57,419 bases of DNA from JAVBSX01 sp051660685. GTDB lineage: Bacteria > Planctomycetota > Planctomycetia > Pirellulales > Thermoguttaceae. Positions within the stretch are counted from its first letter, which is position 1, and every line of letters begins with the position of its first letter. Below the pieces are notes generated by a model that was given only the letters and a program-made list of their open reading frames with translations, had not been told where the DNA came from and searched no databases. The DNA is taken from assembly GCA_051660685.1 (NCBI GenBank), contig JBOFQB010000084.1:1-57419 (forward strand), in the 5' to 3' direction. Shown here piece by piece: positions 50,204 to 57,419 of this stretch. The position numbers were made by a program, and so were the translations under genes.

Positions 50204-51055
50204 ATGCATCGTTCCTTATTCTGGCGAAAATTTCAACAACATTTGGTTGACCTAGTGTCGTTTTGCGCGCTGATTTTTGCGGTTGGGCTAATGATCTGGA
50301 TTATTGCAACACTCATCTGGTTTGGCGGAAAAACACTGAACTGGGAATTTCTCACTTGCGTCAGCAAACCGTATGGTATTCCGAATCAGGGAATTGGCAA
50401 CGCGTTGCTTGGAACATTTTACATTACGGCATTTGCAACCTTGATTGCGGTTCCAGTTGGACTTCTTGGGGGAATTTATTTGGCCGAATTTGATCGACAT
50501 TCGATGTTTGCCGATTGGGTTCGTTTTAGCGCAAATGTTACAATGGGGATTCCCTCGATTGTCGTCGGCCTGTTCATCTATGCAATTTGGGTCGTTCCAA
50601 CCGGGCAATTTTCTGGACTCGCCGGTTCATTTGCCCTTGCAATTATCATGCTCCCTATTATTTTACGGACGACGGAAGACATGCTGCTTATGGTCCCGGA
50701 TGCTTTGCGTGAAGCGACGCTTGCGTTAGGTATACCGAGATGGAGAGGAATACTCAAGGTGATTTGCCGAAGTGCAATGTCGGGACTTATAACGGGTATT
50801 CTCATGTCCTTTGCCCGGGTTAGTGGAGAAACCGCCCCGCTCCTTTTTACGGCTCTTTGGAGTTATTCTTGGCCTTATCATTTTTTCACCTCCCCGGTTG
50901 CCAACATTCCCGTGTTAGTAACGGAATACACGACGGGGAGTCCTTTTGCTGAGCGTCATGCAGCCGGTTGGGGGGCCGCACTTGTTATGATGATGATTAT
51001 TCTGTTTATCAATATAGGGGTTCGTATTCTTTTCCAAAAACATGCCAAAAATTGA
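50204..51055 (+). CDS. pstA: Phosphate ABC transporter permease PstA
   Basis: This 283-residue permease is the partner of PstC, with six hydrophobic segments. The EAA loop reads LREATLALGIPRWRGILKVICRSA, and the segment ARVSGETAPLLFTAL is the family hallmark. The start is ATG 50204, following a short C-rich TCCTACCTCCTACC spacer; a TTG at 50168 would add 12 residues. It overlaps pstB by 14 bases, implying translational coupling. Confidence 0.93.
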   Translation: MHRSLFWRKFQQHLVDLVSFCALIFAVGLMIWIIATLIWFGGKTLNWEFLTCVSKPYGIPNQGIGNALLGTFYITAFATLIAVPVGLLGGIYLAEFDRHSMFADWVRFSANVTMGIPSIVVGLFIYAIWVVPTGQFSGLAGSFALAIIMLPIILRTTEDMLLMVPDALREATLALGIPRWRGILKVICRSAMSGLITGILMSFARVSGETAPLLFTALWSYSWPYHFFTSPVANIPVLVTEYTTGSPFAERHAAGWGAALVMMMIILFINIGVRILFQKHAKN

Positions 51056-51794
51056 AGCTAAAAATTTATCCTTTTATTACGGTAATCACCGGGCACTTTT
51101 TGAAAACAATCTGGCGATTGAAGACAAATGTGTAACGGCGATTATAGGACCGTCGGGTTGTGGAAAATCGACGCATTTACGGATTTACAACCGAATTTTT
51201 GAGTTGTATAAAGGACAGCGAGCGAGCGGAGAGGTTTTGCTGGACGGTCAGAATATTCTGGATCGCAATGTCGATTTATTGGAATTACGCCGCAAAATAG
51301 GAATGATTTTTCAGAAACCGACCCCTTTCCCGCTCTCCGTGTACGAAAACATCGCCTGGTCACTTCGATTACATTTCAAAATGTCAAGAAGTGAAATCTC
51401 AGATCGTGTTAAAGAGACACTTATGAGGGTTTCACTTTGGGATGAGGTGAAAGACAAACTCCATGCAAGTGGTCTTGCCCTTTCAGGCGGTCAACAACAG
51501 CGACTTTGTATCGCGCGAGCAATTGCGGTTGAACCCGAAGTGCTTCTTATGGATGAACCAACAAGTGCAATTGATCCGGTTGTAACGCTTAAAATTGAAG
51601 AGACTGTTCGGGAATTGAAAAAAGAGTTCACGATTGTTATTGTCACACACAACATGCAGCAAGCAGCCCGATTGTCCGACTATACAGCGTTTTTTTACAA
51701 GGGAAGTATTGTGGAGTATGACAAAACGGATGTTATCTTCACAAATCCGAAAAACAAACAGACGGAAGATTACATTACAGGGCGGTTTGGATAA
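51042..51794 (+). CDS. pstB: Phosphate ABC transporter ATP-binding protein PstB
   Basis: PstB powers phosphate uptake. The protein has 250 residues, the normal length. Walker A is GPSGCGKST (36-44), the signature is LSGGQQQR, and Walker B with switch is VLLMDEPTSAIDP. The D-loop has Ile where most PstB have Leu (SALDP), a mild change. The residue after Walker A is His where Phe is usual (KSTHLR for KSTFLR). The ATG overlaps the pstA end. A 151-base spacer separates it from phoU. Confidence 0.95.
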   Translation: MPKIEAKNLSFYYGNHRALFENNLAIEDKCVTAIIGPSGCGKSTHLRIYNRIFELYKGQRASGEVLLDGQNILDRNVDLLELRRKIGMIFQKPTPFPLSVYENIAWSLRLHFKMSRSEISDRVKETLMRVSLWDEVKDKLHASGLALSGGQQQRLCIARAIAVEPEVLLMDEPTSAIDPVVTLKIEETVRELKKEFTIVIVTHNMQQAARLSDYTAFFYKGSIVEYDKTDVIFTNPKNKQTEDYITGRFG

Positions 51795-51945
51795 TGACGA
51801 ATTGGGGTAATAAGGAAGTCGGTATGAGCGGTTGACTGCTTCTTCGGAAACGTCTTCTGTTACAAGACCCGGCGTGTTTGACGTTGGAAATTTCAAATCG
51901 TTTGAAGCCTAAAGAATAAGAACAAATCAGGTCAAAGGAGAAAAC

Positions 51946-52632
51946 ATGAAAGCGCATTTTGATTATGAAGTTGAACAGTTAAATCGGTTGATTTCCTCAC
52001 AAGCGATTGCGGTTGAAGCAACCGTTCGTCGGGCAACCCAATCGGTTGCCGAGAAGGACGCACAATTGGCCCTTGATGTCGAGCAGAATGATGATAAAAT
52101 TGACGAAATGGAGGTGCATATTGAAGAGGAATGTTTGAAAGTCCTTGCGCTGCATCAGCCGGTTGCCGGAGATTTACGCTATATTATTACGTTGTTGAAG
52201 GTGAACACCGAGTTGGAACGGATTGGAGATTTGGCGGTTTACATTGCGAGAAGAGCCGGTCATATTGCTTCCTCCCCGCAAGAAGGTCATTTGCCTGATT
52301 ACAGCGACATGATTTTTCAGGTGATAACGAATCTGAAAATGGCGTTCGATGCTTTTCTGTACCATGATGTTCAACTTGCGGCCCAAGTGATTGCCGGAGA
52401 TGATGTTATTGACCATTTTCACAACGCTAATAAATGTCAGATTGCGGCAATGATAAAGACGAATCCGTTAGCGGTTGACGTTTTGCTTGATTTTATGGCG
52501 ATTTCGCGTTCATTGGAACGGATTGCGGACAGTTGCACGAATATAGGGGAGGACGTTTTGTATTTGGAACAGGGCCGAATCATGCGGCATGTGCGGGGTG
52601 AAAGGGGAAGTCATCCAACAGAAAAGGGTTGA
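51946..52632 (+). CDS. phoU: Phosphate transport regulator PhoU
   Basis: This 228-residue protein has two repeated three-helix bundles. The metal-binding motif appears in each repeat (VEQNDDKIDEMEVHIEEECLKVL, and AGDDVIDHFHNANKCQ for the second, where the classical ExxxD pattern is weaker). LRYIITLLKVNTELERIGDLAVYIARRA and the C-terminal ISRSLERIADSCTNIGEDVLYLEQG are family blocks. PhoU couples Pst to PhoR and keeps the Pho regulon off when phosphate is plentiful. AAGGAG (51935-51940) precedes ATG 51946. It is followed by a MITE-like repeat, then phoB. Confidence 0.95.
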   Translation: MKAHFDYEVEQLNRLISSQAIAVEATVRRATQSVAEKDAQLALDVEQNDDKIDEMEVHIEEECLKVLALHQPVAGDLRYIITLLKVNTELERIGDLAVYIARRAGHIASSPQEGHLPDYSDMIFQVITNLKMAFDAFLYHDVQLAAQVIAGDDVIDHFHNANKCQIAAMIKTNPLAVDVLLDFMAISRSLERIADSCTNIGEDVLYLEQGRIMRHVRGERGSHPTEKG

Positions 52633-52691
52633 CGATAAGCGTGTTTAAGGGCAGTCTCTCACCTCGCAAAACCGACATGTCATTAGTGTCC

Positions 52692-52844
52692 GCTCGCAAA
52701 TAACCTATCTCCATTGAGGATTCACAATGGATTAAAGTTTTGTATTGATTTCGTGTTTTGGGTGTATTTCGTGGTATATAAAAGAACCTCAAAAAACACG
52801 AACCTCACGAAAGGAACAAATTATTATGTATCCGTTATTTATGC
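52692..52844. repeat. MITE-like palindromic repeat, copy 2
   Basis: The right end GTATCCGTTATTTATGC (52828-52844) is the exact inverse of the copy-1 terminus. The left end GCTCGCAAATAACC (52692-52705) is a degraded inverted partner. Inside, TTTCGTGTTTTGGGTGTATTTCGTGG and AAAAAACACGAACCTCACGAAA form a long hairpin. It occupies most of the 313-base phoU-phoB gap; the rest (52845-52945) shows nothing notable. Confidence 0.6.
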
Positions 52845-52945
52845 ACACATGCTTAGTTGCGGTTTCTCAACCAGCCTTGTTTTTTTGAGTATTTTGTTCT
52901 CCTTGCAGTTGAATTGCTTTTGTTACCTTTACACTTTTCACGTTC

Positions 52946-53638
52946 ATGTCTTCTGAAAAAATTCTGATTATTGAAGATGAAACGGCGATTGCGGAGTTGC
53001 TGATGTTACACCTTGAAAAAGAGGGTTACAAAAGGATTGTTCACCTTCTTTCCGGGGAAGAAGCATTGCGTGAAGCGAAAATGAATACGCCTGACCTGAT
53101 TTTTCTCGATTTGATGCTCCCTGGAATGAGCGGATTGGATGTTTGTCGCAAACTGAAACAGCAACCTGAAACGTCGGAAATACCGATTATCATGTTAACT
53201 GCGAAAAGTGAGGAGAGCGATATTGTTGTGGGGCTGGAACTAGGTGCAGATGATTACATAACCAAACCTTTTAGTGCAAAATTAGTGATTGCCCGAATGA
53301 GGGCTTTATTGCGACGGTATCAACAAATTTCGGTTGCACAACCTAAAGATGATTTAATGGAAGCCGGTCCTATTCGGATGAACCTAGTTTCTCATGAGGT
53401 TTTTGTGGACGGTGTACCAATTGGATTGACCCGGGGTGAATACGACATATTGTTGTTATTTGTTGAATCGCCTAACCGTGTTTTTACCCGGACTCAGTTG
53501 GTTCTTGAGACGCGGGGCGATGATTATGTGACGGAAAGAGCGATTGATGTTCAAATACTGGGACTGCGACGAAAACTGGGGGAACATGCCCGGTTGATTG
53601 AAACGATTCGCGGGGTCGGGTATTGTCTTCGATTTTAG
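52946..53638 (+). CDS. phoB: PhoB-type response regulator (OmpR/PhoB family)
   Basis: This 230-residue protein has a receiver domain with E10/D11, phosphoacceptor D55 (FLDLMLPG) and K107 (ITKPF). A C-terminal winged helix follows, with LTRGEYDILLLFVE and VDVQILGLRRKLG-like DNA-binding blocks (here IDVQILGLRRKLG). With PhoR it should activate the pst genes under phosphate starvation. ATG 52946 has no Shine-Dalgarno. The gene is bracketed by two copies of the MITE-like repeat. Confidence 0.93.
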   Translation: MSSEKILIIEDETAIAELLMLHLEKEGYKRIVHLLSGEEALREAKMNTPDLIFLDLMLPGMSGLDVCRKLKQQPETSEIPIIMLTAKSEESDIVVGLELGADDYITKPFSAKLVIARMRALLRRYQQISVAQPKDDLMEAGPIRMNLVSHEVFVDGVPIGLTRGEYDILLLFVESPNRVFTRTQLVLETRGDDYVTERAIDVQILGLRRKLGEHARLIETIRGVGYCLRF

Positions 53639-53645
53639 TGCTTGC

Positions 53646-53897
53646 GCATAAATAACCGATTCAAATTGCGGATACACCATTCATCAAAGTGTTGTAGGGG
53701 TTTCGTGTTTTGGGTGTATTTTGTGGTATAAAAGAACCACTAAAAACACGAACGTCACGAAATGAACACATTATCCTGTCCTTTGCGACAAATTGCCGTT
53801 TCTTTCGGTTGAAAATAGACAATACCCGTTTTCCAATCATTCAAAAGCAGCAGATTGTGACGGGCGACGGTATAAAAACGATCAGTTATTTATGAGC
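53646..53897. repeat. MITE-like palindromic repeat, copy 3
   Basis: Terminal inverted repeats GCATAAATAACCGAT (53646-53660) and ATCAGTTATTTATGAGC (53881-53897) enclose a central palindrome with TTTCGTGTTTT and AAAAACACGAA arms (about 53700-53762). It fills most of the phoB-phoR gap; the last 120 bases before phoR are AT-rich and without recognisable features. Confidence 0.65.
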
Positions 53898-54018
53898 AAC
53901 TCCTTAGACGGTACATCACCTGTCTACCATAGAACGACATGTCGGTTTCCTTTTTCAATATCATTATCAATTTCAATTTCAAAAATTTAGACTCCCCTAT
54001 ACTCTAAAATTCTCACTC

Positions 54019-55845
54019 ATGTCCAAACGTCTTCTTTCACTTTTGCCCTTTCTGCTCATTGTCATTTTGACCGCTCTTCTTGCCGGTTTTCTTTGGGAAT
54101 CCCAGGTTCTTGAACAGCGTTTTATTCGGCGAATCGGGCGTGAAACTGAATTGAGTACAAAAATTGCGGCTGTTGCAATTCGGGACCTTTTACGCAATCA
54201 ATCCGAAGAGGTCATACCCGGTTTTGTGTCCGATCAGTTGACACCTCTTCTGGACACGTCAACTCGAATAACCGTTTTGCGCGAAGATGGAAGAGTTTTG
54301 GCCGATTCTTGGGAGAATCCTGCAACCATGTCGAATCACGCTGATCGTCAGGAATTTGTTGCAATCCAAAAGATTATGGACGAAAATAAGTCGGATCAAA
54401 CAAGTCATCTCCTCCCTTGTATCTCGTTTCAGCGATATTCTGTCACAACACATCAAAACATGCTCTATTGCATTACAGGTTTTGAAACACAAAGGGGACT
54501 TTATTTTGTCCGAACCGCTGTTTCCGTTCAGTCGATTGAACAAATGACGAACAAAATCAGGCGAGACATTACCGTTTTAACAGTCTTAGCAATGTTTCTT
54601 GCAATCGGTCTGGGCTACTTACTGTTTTATTGGCTCTCCCAACCTCTTACCGTTTTGTCCGACGCCGCCTTAAAAATTGCATCCGGTTCATCTGATACAA
54701 AATTGCCGCAATTACGAGGACATTCACTGAGACAGATTGCAAGTATCATTGCTGATCTTTCGGTTCAGTTGCAAACCCAAATGCTTCAATTGTCTCAGGA
54801 AAAAAAAGTGCGTGACTCTATTTTTGATACATTGGTTGAAGGGGTCATTCTCATTGACCGGGAAGGAGTGATTCTCGAAATCAATCGTGCAGCCGCATCC
54901 ATTCTCGACTCTCGGGAAGATCAGGCCCGAAAAAAAATGATCACCTCGATTTGGCGAAATCCTGAAGTCGAACTTTTTTTCAATGAACTTTTTTTGCGAA
55001 CAAAACCGTTTTCAGAATATCAAAAAAAAGAATTCAATTTTGTGACAAACACGAAGAATGTTACCTTGACAGTTGATCCCCTTATTCTTGAAACTCAAAA
55101 AGAAGCCTTTTTGCTTGTCTTGTATGACTTGACTCGAATGAAGAAATTGGAGAATTATCGTCGGGATTTTATCGCCAATCTCTCGCATGAAATCAAAACC
55201 CCTTTGACCGTCATTTCAGGAATTGTTGAAGCGTTACAAGAGGGGGTCATTAACGACCCGAGTAAACGCGAGACGTTTTTACAGACACTTTCCTTACATG
55301 CTGAGCGACTGAATCGTCTCTTGGAAGACGTGCTTTCCCTTGCCAATCTTGAATGTCATCCTGAAAATCAAACATTTATCAAGGAGCATTTTCCCCTTGC
55401 TGAAACGGTTCAGATTGCAATTGCGCTTTGTAAACCGCGAGCAGATTCACGACAAATGACGTTGACTTTTGTGGACAAGACCGAGAATCGTTGTATTGCG
55501 TTGAACCCGTCCTTACTGGAACAAGCGGTTGTGAATTTGCTGGACAATGCGATCAAATACTCGATTTCGGGTGATACGATCAATGTGATTCTTGAACCGG
55601 ACAAAGACGAATCCGGTTTACGTCTCGTCGTTGAAGATCATGGTCGAGGAATTCCGCTTGAACATCGAGCCCGGGTTTTTGAACGATTTTACAGGGTTGA
55701 TTCTTCGCGCGACCGACAATTGGGCGGAACCGGTTTAGGCCTTGCAATTGTCAAGCACATTGCCCAACTTCATGGAGGTGGAGTTTCCGTTGAACCAACC
55801 ATTCCAACCGGTTCACGGTTCATCATTCACTTGAAGGACCAATAG
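54019..55845 (+). CDS. phoR: PhoR-type sensor histidine kinase
   Basis: This 608-residue kinase has two membrane segments (about 7-26 and 183-207) around a 150-residue sensor loop. A HAMP linker follows (208-260), then a PAS domain (about 265-370, GVILIDREGVILEINRAA). HisKA carries the phosphoacceptor H390 (SHEIKTP). The HATPase has the N-box (NLLDNAIKYS), G1 (DHGRGIP), the F-box (FERFYRVD) and G2 (GGTGLGLA). This is the PhoR arrangement; the sensor loop is longer than in E. coli PhoR. ATG 54019 has no ribosome site. It follows phoB after 380 bases of repeat-rich spacer. Confidence 0.92.
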   Translation: MSKRLLSLLPFLLIVILTALLAGFLWESQVLEQRFIRRIGRETELSTKIAAVAIRDLLRNQSEEVIPGFVSDQLTPLLDTSTRITVLREDGRVLADSWENPATMSNHADRQEFVAIQKIMDENKSDQTSHLLPCISFQRYSVTTHQNMLYCITGFETQRGLYFVRTAVSVQSIEQMTNKIRRDITVLTVLAMFLAIGLGYLLFYWLSQPLTVLSDAALKIASGSSDTKLPQLRGHSLRQIASIIADLSVQLQTQMLQLSQEKKVRDSIFDTLVEGVILIDREGVILEINRAAASILDSREDQARKKMITSIWRNPEVELFFNELFLRTKPFSEYQKKEFNFVTNTKNVTLTVDPLILETQKEAFLLVLYDLTRMKKLENYRRDFIANLSHEIKTPLTVISGIVEALQEGVINDPSKRETFLQTLSLHAERLNRLLEDVLSLANLECHPENQTFIKEHFPLAETVQIAIALCKPRADSRQMTLTFVDKTENRCIALNPSLLEQAVVNLLDNAIKYSISGDTINVILEPDKDESGLRLVVEDHGRGIPLEHRARVFERFYRVDSSRDRQLGGTGLGLAIVKHIAQLHGGGVSVEPTIPTGSRFIIHLKDQ

Positions 55846-55899
55846 AATCATCATCTGTATCTGCATCATCAATTTAAGGACAACGCAAGAAGATGCCAA

Positions 55900-55919
55900 T
55901 CCGTCCATGTTAAGACGGA
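55900..55919. other. Hairpin between convergent phoR and lipoprotein genes
   Basis: TCCGTC (55900-55905) and GACGGA (55914-55919) form a 6-bp stem with an 8-base loop, 54 bases after the phoR stop. No T-run follows, so a terminator role is doubtful. Confidence 0.3.
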
Positions 55920-55926
55920 CGAAGCG

Positions 55927-56640
55927 TTAGTGCATTTCCAACAAATCGGCGTCCATAAGCCCATAAATGCGGTTAGGATCGTGAGGATGATAAAGTGCGG
56001 CAATCTGTTTCGAGATGACATCAACGAATTTCATCCGAAATGCGGGGACACTGGTATTATCACGAACGGGAAGGGGCACATTCGGGGGATAGACAACGGA
56101 CATGACTTTCTGGGCATAAAGGTCCTGTTTTCTCATGTCGAATGTTTTGACCATCCAACCGGCCCGACCTTGCAACAAGTTAGGACTGTCCTGAAGATAG
56201 AAATTCTGTAGTTCAATTCCAATGACGACATCGGCTTTAAGGGCATCTCCTACTTCGTCGAAATCCTCGAAATTGTGACTGCAATCGTCAAGATATTGCT
56301 CAACTTTGCGATAATCAATAACGGTCAACTTCTTGTTTTTGACATTCTGCTTAATCAATTTGGCAACTTGTCGCGTAATGTCGCGCGGAACCGTTTCATT
56401 CTGATATTGGTCCATTGCGCTGGTCCGGCAAACAACGGCGACCTTGATTTCACCTTTTTTCAAAATGTCATATTCGGGATCGACATCACGACCTTTCCAG
56501 AGATAGGCTAAGGTGAAGAGTCCGGCCTGACAACCGGCTGTTGAAATCAGCAAAGCGATCAGTCCGCAACCGAGAACGGCTTGGAAAACAGTTCGTCGTG
56601 AGACCGATTGAGTCGGGTTGTTGGGGCAATGACGGTTCAT
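55927..56640 (-). CDS. Planctomycete lipoprotein of unknown function
   Basis: This protein has 237 residues from ATG 56640. A basic head and a hydrophobic segment end in the lipobox STAGC (about 31-35), so it should be lipid-anchored. The mature part is compact, with strands such as EIKVAVVCRTSAMD and a central ADVVIGIELQNFYLQDS, similar to planctomycete lipoproteins resembling the TolB-N/CsgG-like nucleotide-binding fold. That resemblance is weak and based on pattern only. GGAG lies about 10 bases before the ATG; the frame is open to 56943 but the extra part lacks any pattern. It converges on phoR. Confidence 0.7.
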   Translation of the reverse strand: MNRHCPNNPTQSVSRRTVFQAVLGCGLIALLISTAGCQAGLFTLAYLWKGRDVDPEYDILKKGEIKVAVVCRTSAMDQYQNETVPRDITRQVAKLIKQNVKNKKLTVIDYRKVEQYLDDCSHNFEDFDEVGDALKADVVIGIELQNFYLQDSPNLLQGRAGWMVKTFDMRKQDLYAQKVMSVVYPPNVPLPVRDNTSVPAFRMKFVDVISKQIAALYHPHDPNRIYGLMDADLLEMH

Positions 56641-57276
56641 ATCGTTAGTTCTCCGGGGACAGTCTGTATTCCTTGACTGTCCTGTGTCTCTTACGGATTG
56701 GAATTTCCAATGTTGCAACTTGTGCAGAACGACTCCGCCAAAACATCCCCTACAGCCTAATGCGGTCCCATTGGAAAGGGGGCATGACGGATTGCAAACG
56801 GATTCTGCTCCTGAAGAATAGGGAAATCGCCCGCTTGGGTCAAGCCCAGTTTTTTGGCGACAAAAGTTGGAGGAATTTTCCTCCCCTTTTGCCTTACAAT
56901 CTTGCCTAATTGGTTTTTTCCGAACGAGTTCCGGTTTTTTCAAAAAATTATGGCAAATTTGGAGGAAATAAAAAGGCCAATCTCTTGTATTTCGAGTTGG
57001 GGTTGAGTATACTCCCCATACTCATGGTGTCATCTGACACTTTTTAGGGGCATTTTTTTTATTCGTTTCTCGTTGAGTCGCGTGGACTACAGGTCGCGCT
57101 TCAGGACGGTTTCGCCCTCTCGGTCTCCTTCTGCGCTCGAGGTCCGCCCTCAACACCACCTCAAAAAAAATAGCCCTTTTTTTTGATTGATCGAGGATTT
57201 TTTGTGAAGGAAAACGGAACAAACAGGGGTACTCGGGTTTAAGTCCCCACACGGAGGTGTCGCGCGTACAGATAGA
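56641..57276. other. Gene-free end region with GC-rich insert
   Basis: I see no convincing gene here. The part at 57075-57165 is more GC-rich than its surroundings and contains GCG/GAC and GTC/CGC arms around TACAG (near 57080-57099), a possible structured RNA or remnant. Runs of eight or more As and Ts lie on either side. The 76-residue frame on the minus strand is arginine-rich and unlike known proteins. Confidence 0.4.
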
Positions 57277-57419
57277 GAAACATTGTTTTACAGAAACATT
57301 GTTTTACAGAAACATTGTTTTACAGAAACATTGTTTTACAGAAACATTGTTTTACAGAAACATTGTTTTACAGAAACATTGTTTTACAGAAACATTGTTT
57401 TACAGACACATTGTTTTAC
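57277..57419. repeat. 16-bp tandem repeat array running off the window
   Basis: GAAACATTGTTTTACA is repeated eight times without change from 57277, and a ninth, variant copy (GACACATTG...) is cut by the window end. There are no spacers, so it is not a CRISPR. Each unit contains AAAC and GTTT arms, alternating every 8 bases, so many hairpin registers are possible. Confidence 0.9.

Noticed and set aside
57022..57252. A 76-codon minus-strand frame near the window end
   Set aside because: Arg-rich composition explained by GC-rich DNA, no domain pattern and no ribosome site.
57277..57419. CRISPR array
   Set aside because: The 16-base units are contiguous with no spacers, and no cas genes are present.

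Overview
The window looks like chromosome of a planctomycete, probably in or near the Pirellulales, with moderate GC. Three things support this. Two large surface proteins carry the planctomycete LEPRxLL-type export motif (LEERQMLS and LEDRCLLA). There is a bacterial microcompartment (BMC) locus of the Planctomycetes-Verrucomicrobia (PVM) type. Several lipoproteins and DUF11 proteins are of kinds common in that phylum. Species cannot be named from sequence alone. Only some genes have a clear Shine-Dalgarno (cysK, rsfS, first BMC-H, phoU); many others start directly after a C-rich CCCTATT-type spacer.

Layout. (1) 0.2-2.5 kb: a nucleotide-sugar epimerase and a GT2 glycosyltransferase for surface polysaccharide. 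(2) 2.7-14.2 kb: a 2823-residue LEPRxLL/cadherin-like/dockerin protein with an HELGH motif, divergent from a four-repeat DUF11 protein. (3) 14.4-20.8 kb: housekeeping genes, namely a TPR membrane protein, rsfS, cysK, gmd, a NimA-like flavoprotein, pfkA and coaE. (4) 21-34 kb: cell-surface and membrane genes, namely a beta-helix/PKD protein, a VWA membrane protein, an HU protein, an ECF sigma factor with a small membrane protein, a MotA-like fusion protein and a DUF11 lipoprotein. (5) 34.7-36.5 kb: tRNA-Gly(GCC) and trigger factor. (6) 36.5-44.5 kb: the BMC operon. (7) 44.8-47.3 kb: small membrane protein, YdjC-type deacetylase, lipoprotein. (8) 48-55.8 kb: a complete phosphate regulon, pstS-pstC-pstA-pstB-phoU-phoB-phoR, behind a Pho-box-like repeat. 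(9) 55.9 kb to the end: a lipoprotein, a gene-free stretch and a 16-bp tandem array running off the window.

The BMC operon encodes two hexameric shell proteins, three pentameric vertex proteins, PduL phosphotransacylase, CoA-acylating aldehyde dehydrogenase, acetate kinase, a class II sugar-phosphate aldolase and one protein of unknown function. By analogy with the PVM compartment described in Planctomyces limnophilus, the aldolase would split L-fuculose- or L-rhamnulose-1-phosphate. The lactaldehyde formed would go to lactyl-CoA, then lactyl-phosphate, then lactate with ATP. Four proteins (PduL, aldehyde dehydrogenase, the unknown protein, the aldolase) carry a matching amphipathic terminal helix, the expected shell-targeting signal. 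The unknown protein joins such a helix to an EutQ/EutT-like ITPxxRD module and an RpiB-like domain without the catalytic cysteine; it is the most interesting protein here. A probable free-standing small RNA with its own promoter and terminator lies just upstream of the operon.

Intergenic DNA is unusual throughout. Most spacers contain degenerate short tandem repeats (CCCTATT-like runs; 16-, 20- and 24-bp units). Three related MITE-like palindromic elements occur, and palindromes built from TTGACA/TGTCAA recur in five gene-free regions.
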